Positions 56,292-64,000 of a stretch of DNA of 64,000 nucleotides are shown in pieces; position 1 is the first letter of the stretch, and each line of letters begins with the position of its first letter. The position numbers and the translations under genes were made by a program. Source of the DNA: Iris pallida (Eukaryota; Streptophyta; Magnoliopsida; Asparagales; Iridaceae). The stretch lies in the NCBI GenBank assembly GCA_029216955.1, contig JANAVB010005597.1:45150758-45214757 (forward strand), written 5' to 3'. Under the pieces are notes generated by a model that was given only the letters and a program-made list of their open reading frames with translations, ran no database searches and was not told where the DNA came from.

Positions 56292-56873
56292 CAGTCTATA
56301 GCTTTGACCTATTAGCCATTTCTAGTATGGCATGCCAGTGTCTTAGGATCCTTGTGTTTAGATCTTGTGTCTTAGTTCATTTTGTCTCGTCGGGTATCCT
56401 TGATTGTGCCTTACTTCTCTGTATATTTGTACTGTTACATGTTGGCTTGTATATTATGTATTTTGCTAGTCCTCTGAGGACCTGATGATCTCTTCAGGTT
56501 TAGCGACTACATAGAGTTAGTTAGCAGAGTAGGATGGTAGAGGATTGTGATGTATGGTACAGGTATTTGCTTGTGATATTTCTTTACTATCTTCTCGTGC
56601 TTTATATTCCGTATCATGTTATATTCTGCTTATTTTATAGACTCATATCATTCTTGAAGTCTAATCGGACAATATGCTAATGGGCTGCAGACCATGACCC
56701 ATACTTGTTCATTCTTGTTTTACATGATTCTTGTGGATTGAGATATAGTTTAGATTAGACATGATACCCTATGCTGGACAGCTTATACGTACTCGAGTCG
56801 GGCTGGAGTCCGCCCGATACGTAGCTGGCTTGCTCACGAGCTCGTGTCCGAAAATCGGGTGCGGGTCGTGACA

Positions 56874-56955
56874 GGAAGATTCATCTGAAAGTTCAAATTG
56901 GCAATCTTCGTATAAAGGTTACCTTCTATGTGATCGATAATCATGGCTCCTATAA
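56874..56955 (+). pseudogene. Tat-C retropepsin remnant
   Basis: The frame reads KIHLKVQIGNLRIKVTFYVI followed by DNHGSYN, which aligns with Tat-B protease KIRLKCHIGDL...EVTCYVVDADVNYN (13155-13230). It is trapped between the 3' end of LTR3 and the antisense LTR starting at 56956. Confidence 0.7.
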
Positions 56956-58360
56956 TGTCACGACCCACACCCACTTTTCGGATGCGAGCACGTGAGCAAG
57001 CCCAGCTACATATCAAGCGAACTCCAGCCCCTCTCGAATACGTAAACGCTGTCAAGGCTATGATATACTGACAAATCATGGCAACCAAATCTATAATTCA
57101 AATCCACATTAAGTGCACGGAACATGAATGAATACTATGGGTCGTGGTCTGCAGCCCACTAGCATATATGTCCGATAAGACTCTAAGAAAAATAACAAGT
57201 GTCTAAAACTGAATCAAGAAACAGGATATCTCATGATAAGGTATAAAGCAGGAGCGGATAATAAACACAATAACGATACCTGAATCCTGCAAGCGTATCC
57301 TCACATCTGCCATCCAGAACTACTAGCTAACTCCATGTAATCGCTAAACCTGAAGAGATCATCAGGTCCTCAGAGGACATAGCAAGATACATAAAAACAT
57401 GCCTATCTAACAGTTTAATCATGCATGATAATATATACAGGATATAAACAAGAAAAGACACTTAACATGGCATAAGACTACGACCAAACTGCTAACAAGT
57501 GACTAACGACAAGGGCTACTGACAGATGGCCATGAACTGGAATACAAGAACAACTATACGTAACTAAACTGCTGGATGAACAAGTGAACATGAGATCAAT
57601 GGAATACCAAACCCTCGCCCCGAGTGGACTCGCAGGTTTGAACTAATCATTAACCCTCATCCCGAGTGTGGACTCTCTGGTTAGTTCACGGCAAGGCACC
57701 CTCGTCCCGAGTGTGGACTCTCTGGTACAATAAATAAGTCAACATCCTCGTCCCGAGTGTGGACTCGCGGATGTAAACAGATCAAGATAAGCACCCTCGT
57801 CCTGAGTGTGGACTTACGGGTTTGAATTAAGCACTAACCCTCGTCCCGGGTGTGGACTCTCTGGTTAGCTCATGGCAAGACACCCTCATCCCGAGTGTGG
57901 ACTCTCTGGTGCAAGTCAAGTCAACACCCTCGTCCCGAATGTGGACTCTCTGGTGTAAATAATCGACATCCTCGTCCTGAGTGTGGACTCGCGGATGTAA
58001 ACAGATCAAGGCAAACACCCTCATCCCGAATGGACTCTCTGGTGCCAAGGAAACGGTAACAAGGGAATAGCAGTTCAACTACACGTACTCGTTCTATGAC
58101 ACGACTCAAGCAAGGTACTGTTGAGACAAGGTACGACTTAGTCAAGACACAGTCAAGTCCAGTATAACTACACTGTCAAGTCAAGCAAGACCATAAACTG
58201 GTGAACACGGTATATATAAACTAGATAAATTAAATCAACTAGAAAGCTAATGAATCATATAAAAATCTATAACAAATAGAGTATCTATGATAATACAATA
58301 ATAACATGAAAACTATAAACATGAAATTAAACTGTAGAGGGAGGCAAGGTATACTTGTGT
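56956..58360 (-). repeat. LTR4: antisense relative of LTR3/TR-GAG LTR
   Basis: The left edge TGTCACGACCC is the reverse complement of the LTR end GGGTCGTGACA. On the minus strand the order TATACCTTG (58345), minisatellite (57606-58050), CCTCTGAGGACCTGATGATC (57365) and terminus matches the TR-GAG LTR. The outer boundary near 58360 is uncertain. Confidence 0.65.
57606..58050 (-). repeat. Inverted minisatellite in LTR4
   Basis: About ten units of ACCCTCGTCCCGAGTGTGGA with CTCTCTGGT or CTCGCGGGT tails. This is the reverse complement of the TR-GAG minisatellite core, so the core is shared across diverged LTR families. Confidence 0.8.
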
Positions 58361-58954
58361 GATGACCATAGTTCGTATTACGTATTTTGGGATATGTGTA
58401 CGTATCTGACTCGTATTGCATGTCTCCTGGCTTGGTTCGGCTTGTTTGGGTTGGCTTGGTTCGGCTTGGGTTGCTTATTAGTTTATCATGAACTAAGGGG
58501 AGAACCCTTACCTACCACCACCATCCCCATTTCTTAATCCCACTCTCTTCTCTCTCCTCATTATCACTTCAATAATTCTTCTTCTTCTTCATTTAGTCCT
58601 CTCCACCTACACCCAAGAGCCCTAGGCAAGAGCAAATTGCTTCATGATGGATCTCAAGTTTTATTGTTCCATTCTCTTCTTTACATAATTATAAGCCTCT
58701 TTAGAACTTGGAGTTTTTGATTTTTATGGATAGATTCTTCTAGATCTACATTATAACTTTGGGGTTTCATGAGTTCATGGAGTTTTCTTCGTTTTGATCT
58801 ACTAAAACTTGTTATTTTCGAAAACTAATAGTTCCATGAGCAAGAGCACGAGATTTCGTATGAATTTGGTTTTTGATTCACCTCATTTCGAGTTAAAATG
58901 AAGTTTTTATGGCCAAAACAATTTTTCTTAATTTTTCAAGTCGGCTGAGTAAAA
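58361..58954. other. Unclassified LTR-like sequence
   Basis: GGCTTGGTTCGGCTTG repeats (58428-58470), a CT-rich leader-like stretch, then AT-rich sequence. It resembles the untranslated part of a + strand Gypsy LTR, but no terminus is identified. No gene. Confidence 0.35.
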
Positions 58955-59470
58955 TTTTACGCAGGGAACCCTGATATTGAGTATTTTACGCTGGATAGCA
59001 TCCAGAATGTAAGATTTTACGCAGGAAACCCCGATATTGCGTATTTTACGCTGGATAGTATCCAGAATGTGAAATTTTACGCAGGGAACCCTGATATTGC
59101 GTATTTTACGCTGGATAGCATCCAAAATGTAAGATTTTACGCAGGGAATCCTGAATTTGCATATTTTACGCTGGATAGTATCCAGAATGTGAAATTTTAC
59201 ACAGGAAACTCTGAATTTGCGTATTTTACGCTGGATAGTATCCAGAATGTAAAATTTTACGCAGAAAACCCTGAATTTGCGTATTTTACGCTGGATAGTA
59301 TCCAGAATGTAAAATTTTACGCAGAGAACCCTGAATATATTTTACGCTGGATAGTATCCAGAATGTGAAATTTTACGCAGGGAACCCTGAATTTACGTAT
59401 TTTACGCTAGATAGTATCCAGAATGTGAAATTTTATGCTGGAACCCTCCCCTTTTGCGTATTTTACGCAG
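58955..59470 (+). repeat. 60-bp tandem repeat (about 8.5 units)
   Basis: The unit has two ~30-bp halves: TTTTACGCAGGGAACCCTGA + TATTGCGTA and TTTTACGCTGGATAGTATCC + AGAATGTGAAA. The period is exactly 60 bp until one ~8-bp deletion near 59335. Both strands stay open in one frame because 60 is a multiple of 3, which explains the repetitive 99- and 65-residue ORFs here. Confidence 0.9.
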
Positions 59471-59908
59471 AATTGAATTTTTGGCATAAAAAGTGCACAT
59501 AATGACTATTTTTGCCAAGTTTAGCTATTTTCTAGCCAGAATTTCGAAAAACTTAAAACATGAAAGTTTTAGATCTTTGTCTTGTCTTTCCGAATATCTC
59601 CGGAGCACCTCATTTTGAGTTCGTATGTGGAAGTTATGTCCCGTCTCCCCTGAGCCGCATGATTCCTCCACAACTCTTGCACCCTGTTTATATATGTTCC
59701 ATAACATAATAGTTGCCCGTTGTGGCGCACTCTTGACAGTGAATTTGACATGATATATATCTCGAATGCGGTTGCGACGGCTAGCATGTCATGACAGAAT
59801 TGAATGACCTAGACACCGTGGGCGATTGCGTTTGTACAAATAAACCAGTACTATCTTGCATCATGTCTAGGATAGGGATCCCTGAGTACCACGATCAAGG
59901 ATACCTAC
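59471..59908. other. Unclassified LTR-like sequence after the 60-bp array
   Basis: AT-rich with CCTCATTTTGAGTTCGTATG, a style common in Gypsy LTR U5 regions. No gene or clear boundary before 59909. Confidence 0.35.
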
Positions 59909-62337
59909 TGTCACGCCCCGCTCCCGTAGGAGCGATCGTCCTCGCTAAGGCGTGATGCCGTACGAGCCTAGATTGCGCTCGTGCAAGGCGGGTTCCATAA
60001 CGGCCGATTTCAGCGGCTGCGACGGGGTCGTCGCACAGAAGTCCCAAGCAGAGACGTTAAATAATAGCAGCGGAATTTAGAACAAACACAAGTTTCTCAA
60101 AAGATGATCTTTATTGATATTGAAACAAAGATTACAATGGGGCGCAAGGCCAATGTTACAAGTCTCTCAAGCTCACTCAAGCTCACTTTTCTCTCATTAC
60201 AAGTTCACTCCGCTCTCTCTCTCTCTCTCTCATCTCTCAATATTTGTCGATCCAGCGGAAGCTTCGGAAGGCGATGTCCATACATTATGTCCTGTATAAG
60301 TCTTCAATCCATGCGGCCGCACGCTTCGAATCGCCAAGGAACTCCTGTGCCTCGACGCATCCAAGCGGACTCCGCGCCACGAGCTTCTACCTGTGCCTGC
60401 GCATGAACACTGTGTGGGTGTCAGTACTCAACTATACTGGTGGAGTGAGCTTCTCGCCCACCCATACAAAACTTACACGTTCATTTACTTTGTGCAGCTT
60501 AAATCCCTTTTCGATTGTCTTTCTACTCTTGCCTTAGGTTCAGTTTTTAGGACCGGCGCCTTGGCGCAACTTGTGTGTCAAAACCATCCCGTGCTTGCAA
60601 TGTCAAAGTTACTCATACTTTGCCTCTAGACCACTTCTCGTGCCATAACGTTAACCTATCAGGTCGTGCTTGCCTTTCAGCCAGAATCAGAGATGCAACT
60701 ACGCGGTAGTACCCAATTTCCTTACGACCGTGCTATAACTCCTTCGTGCCGTGCCTCGCAACTCAGTGCGACTCAACCATATCGCCGCCTCGCGGCCCCT
60801 TTGTTACTTTGATCGCCAACTGACCCAATCAAGACTTGTAGGTTTAGTGTTACACGACTGACTTTGCCTTGCGGTGGTTTCCCGACTTACACTCAAACAA
60901 CTCAACCAACTTATGCAACTATATGCCGACAACTCAAGACTCAATGCCACATCTCGTGCCAAAGCACGTCGCCTATGTTGTAGCCATTCTTTAAGTCCAA
61001 TACTTGTATTCTAGCTTGTATACACCTTCGACAACTTAACTCAATCTAAAGGCATATCCGCGGATCTGCCGCTATGCCGACTCATCTATATGATTTGGTC
61101 ACTGACTCCCAGAGCCATAGTGGACTCCTTTTTGCTGAGTATAGGATGGACCTTCTTTGGGTAGCTAGCCCTATTCTACGTCCACCGAATACTTTGCCCC
61201 AGGCGCAGCTTGGCTCCCAGAGCCTTTATGTTTCCTTAGGCCGCAATCGGTCCCGTGGCGCCACAGGTTGCCGATTCGGGAAAACTCTACCTTGTCGACA
61301 AGTTGTCCATGACCATGCAAGACCGACTCAAACTGACGTCTCACATAGTCATTCACTTCTGGTGTTACCATCTCTTTTAGTGCCATTCCTCTCTTTTAGT
61401 GCCATTTCTCACATATGAGATCTTGCCTCGACGACCCGTAGTCGCGAGCATTGTTCTTTCTTGCCTCAACGACCCAGTCGTGAGCATTTCTTTCTTTCTT
61501 TCTTTCTTTTTTTTAACTCAAGACAACAACTTATTTAGACACTTTCCAAAACTCAACTAATCAATCGTGGCCCGTGCCTTTAAAAACTCTAGGATCGTGC
61601 AATCGTGCCTCAACTCAACTTCCGCTCTACGCGGCGCTATCGCCCAAGTCATACTTTATATGACGGGCCGTGGGATCGTGGGACTATTTAAGTTGACAGC
61701 CGCAGAAAGAGCGGGACAGCACTAGAAATGACTTAGGTCGATCGGCATAACTTTGCCTAACTTAATCGAGCCTATAACTTGACTTAAGGGACGAGCAAAG
61801 GCTATGCCAAGCCTTGCGTTTATGGAAACGTGCATGCTTTGTCGAGCATTTACATGGGCAACGCCTATGACTTAGGCCAACTCAAGTGTCGGGACAATTC
61901 GTCGGGACCGTGCATGCTTTAACAAGCATTCACGCAGGCGACGCCTATGACTTAGGCTATTTCATAACTTTGTGTCGAAGACCAACTTCCCTTCTCCCAA
62001 GCCACGGGACGAAGGACCGAGTGTCATTTTCAAAGCACGCCGTGCAGCAACTCTAAGCCGACCGTGGGACGTTTTCCATGTTCTAACTCATTTTGACCCA
62101 TCGAAATTATTCTCTTAGCTATGTGGATTCATCTCTTTTATTATTAAGCCTATTTGTGCAAGTTGAAAATACGATTTATTATGTGAAGGCAAAGATGAGG
62201 CAAGTTCACCGAAACTACCCCACCTGAGCGAGCGGTCGCCTTGACCGAGATGTCTTCGAGTCGCCGTTGTAAGGCTAAGTCCGAACGCCGTCGGCGTTTC
62301 GATTCCTCCGATTGACTGAGCAGGACGGGGCACTACA
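59909..62337 (-). repeat. LTR of an antisense Gypsy element
   Basis: In element orientation it runs TGTAGTGCCCCG (62337) to CGGGGCGTGACA (59909), 2429 bp. Internal sequence with CTCGAGGACGAGAC lies directly before it, so it is the 3' LTR of a minus-strand element. AATAAAGATC on the minus strand at about 60110 fits a polyadenylation signal. It is related to the LTR at 7579-9150. (CT)n at about 60214-60240 and (TTTC)n at about 61485-61510 are microsatellites. Confidence 0.75.
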
Positions 62338-64000
62338 ACATACACCACTCAGAACAAGTCTCGTCCTCGAGACTTACTGAGTACTTACTTATTGACTTAT
62401 CACCTTACTCAACATTCAGGAACTCTCGCATACACTACGCCTATGCGTTTCCTCAATCCGAGCCACGCTCGCACTACCCTCAATCTTTTCTTCGAATCTC
62501 TATTTTGAAATCCTCAACACTTTCCATTCCTCAAGTCTCACTTGATTCAACTTATCACTTGGTTGGATCGTGCACATATTCCAGGCGTCCCCAAAATACA
62601 TGCATTTTAGCCAAGCCTTGTGATAGAGAATCCCCATCACCACTCGAGTCAGATCGTGCACGTATTCAAGCGTCCCTGATATACATGCATCTCAACCGAG
62701 CTCACGAGTGGTGCCACCATAACTCCTATCGCTTTTCGCCGGGACGTCTGCCTAATCGCTAGGCTATATCTTTTGGCTAAAGTCATTCGTCAGTATTGGA
62801 ATCATAGTTCCCAAACAACAATATCAACACTGACCCCCATCATAAGGTCAAACCAAGTTGATAGTACGGGATTTTCTACCCAAGCTCGCATCACTCCGAT
62901 TTCTAAACATCGAGCATCGATTCCCTACGCACATCCCAACATTCGCCGCACGGGGCCTGAGTCATTCGATAAAGCCATCCTACAACAACTCGCGTTCGAC
63001 CAAATTCTCCGACGTATCAATATCGCTCGTTCAACAAACCATTTCGCATAGTCTATCTCTTCAAACACGTTCGACATAATCTGCCTATCAAATCCTTCCA
63101 AGTTAAGCACGTTACTATGTAATTCGCCGCTAAACCATAATCCACATTTTACATTTCCGAAGTCGTCTATTCCAATTCACGAAACCGATCACAAGGTCGT
63201 CTAGCTTAACAACGTGTTGCGCCCCGATCTCATGCGAGTCAGATTAACCGCGGTGGGCATGAATCACCATGCACGCTCCCGCGAGATAGTCATTCTCATC
63301 GGGACGTAACTCTTGTTTTGTGTCTAGACTAATTCATTCTCGATGCGCGGATTGGACCTACTCAATCCTCAAGTTCATTTCATTCATCGATCACAAGTCA
63401 AAACATCCTCGAATCTTCCTTTGCATCAAACCGACAAGTCGAGACAATCAAAGTTGCCGCGTCCTGATCTTCCGAGTCCGATTGTTCCCACGACATAAAT
63501 CACCATGTCAGCGCTCACGCGGAACGATCGCCTCAAATCTGACGCAACGCATGTGCGAGGCTAAAGTTGTGCTCGCGCAAGACAAGAATATCGACGTTGT
63601 GGTTATTCGCGTAACCATCAAGACACCTTCATTTGCATCTAACATTCATCTCAACCAAAGTCCTAAGTATTGCATCCAACCGAACCATAACACTTGCACG
63701 ATCGTCCTTCGCCGAGTCAGAGTACCCCCGAGTTATCGCATATCGATCTTTGATACGCCTCAATACCATCGACGATATACGTAACCTGACGATCTTCCTT
63801 TGCAACCAATTTCGAGTCGTGCGAATGATGTTATCGTCCAACTGGATAGTCTCCTCGACATTCATAACACCAATTCCGATCATTTTCCCTCGAATCATTT
63901 ACGATATCAATTTCCTCCAACCAATTTCACGTATTCTTCATCCGTCCATCTTAAGTCATCGACCAACTTATTTTCCTCAATTCGCATCGTTCGACATCCC
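62338..64000 (-). mobile_element. Internal 3' region of the antisense Gypsy element
   Basis: The minus strand shows TCTCGAGGACGAGACTTG (about 62355-62375), the block that commonly precedes the 3' LTR in plant Gypsy elements. The rest, to the window end, has no recognisable integrase, RT or chromodomain in any frame I could read. It is either untranslated 3' sequence or heavily decayed coding. The element continues past the window. Confidence 0.5.

Larger units (their letters stand above)
43758..56873 (+). mobile_element. LTR3: Gypsy LTR split by Copia-2
   Basis: Two parts, 43758-46682 and 56292-56873, become contiguous when Copia-2 is removed. It ends GGTGCGGGTCGTGACA and has the landmarks AGGCAAGTATACCTTG (46231) and CTAGTCCTCTGAGGACCTGA (56466). 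The TR-GAG LTR has both landmarks in the same order. No internal domain follows; Tat-C protease sequence does, so it is a solo or truncated LTR. A GC-rich block (44820-45170) and ATATAAACAG (about 44998) may be promoter sequence. The left edge is not fixed. Confidence 0.6.
30903..56955 (+). mobile_element. Tat-C: dispersed remains of a third Tat-type element
   Basis: Pieces in order: LTR/leader (30903-31560), leader ORF (31575-32745), gag (about 32970-33869 and 43223-43613) and a retropepsin scrap (56874-56955). All align with the corresponding parts of Tat-B. Copia-1 splits the gag and LTR3/Copia-2 separates gag from protease. About 1.3 kb of gag end and protease start are missing at the LTR3 junction. 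No 3' LTR is seen in the window. The left boundary against CACTA is inferred from where transposase homology stops. Confidence 0.65.

Noticed and set aside
59069..59368. 99-residue ORF with a 20-residue repeat
   Set aside because: A by-product of a 60-bp tandem repeat; the other strand is equally open and there is no gene context.
58955..59470. Regular direct repeats that might be a CRISPR-like array
   Set aside because: Units are contiguous near-identical 60-mers without unique spacers, in plant transposon DNA with no cas genes.
62505..63898. Several ORFs on both strands at the right end
   Set aside because: Short, no domains, overlapping in many frames; likely decayed or untranslated Gypsy sequence.

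Overview
This window is plant nuclear DNA, almost certainly from an angiosperm with a large, transposon-dense genome. It holds no recognisable host gene, rRNA, tRNA or CRISPR array. Nearly all of it is a nest of LTR retrotransposons inserted into one another and into a CACTA DNA transposon. Evidence includes target-site duplications (TSDs), primer-binding sites (PBS), polypurine tracts (PPTs), paired LTRs and decayed gag/pol reading frames. The species cannot be named from the sequence.

Layout. The oldest layer is a CACTA (En/Spm-type) TNP2-like transposase gene on the + strand, seen at 5596-5744 and 30222-30902. A Ty3/Gypsy element of Tat type ('Tat-A', window start to 5595) ends inside it with a 3' LTR at 4304-5595. 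A second, related element ('Tat-B', 5745-30221, TSD CTTTG) splits it; removing Tat-B and one TSD copy rejoins the transposase reading frame exactly. Tat-B holds a 5' LTR (with a later LTR inserted at 7579-9150), a tRNA-Arg-like PBS, a leader ORF, gag, a retropepsin and a G-patch-like segment. A long-LTR, gag-only Gypsy element ('TR-GAG', 14745-24300) follows, then an antisense gene, a PPT and the 3' LTR (28259-30221). RT, RNase H and integrase of Tat-B are absent. Tat-A carries the homologous antisense gene. In both elements that gene has its own TATA box on the minus strand; Tat-A supports two introns and Tat-B supports the matching downstream one.

From 30903 a third Tat-type element ('Tat-C') is present as scattered pieces: LTR/leader, leader ORF, gag and an 82-bp protease remnant at 56874-56955. 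Its gag is split by a Sirevirus-like Copia element on the minus strand ('Copia-1', 33870-43222, TSD GTTCG). Next comes a Gypsy LTR ('LTR3', about 43758-56873) that is split by a second Sirevirus-like element on the + strand ('Copia-2', 46683-56286, TSD GACTG). Both Copia elements have gag, protease, integrase and RT/RNase H in decayed form, apart from the intact RT/RNase H frame of Copia-1. Each also has an uninterrupted extra ORF between pol and the 3' LTR.

The right end (56956-64000) has an antisense relative of LTR3, an unclassified LTR-like stretch with a 60-bp tandem repeat, and an antisense Gypsy LTR (59909-62337) with part of its degenerate internal region.

How the parts relate. Each element's genes served its own replication (particle formation, reverse transcription, integration). 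Most are now broken by stops, frameshifts and later insertions. The best candidates for something under-described are the promoter- and intron-bearing antisense gene of the Tat elements, the dense family-specific ATGCGGCT/ATGCGCC motifs in their LTRs and leaders, and the intact extra ORF shared by the two Copia elements.
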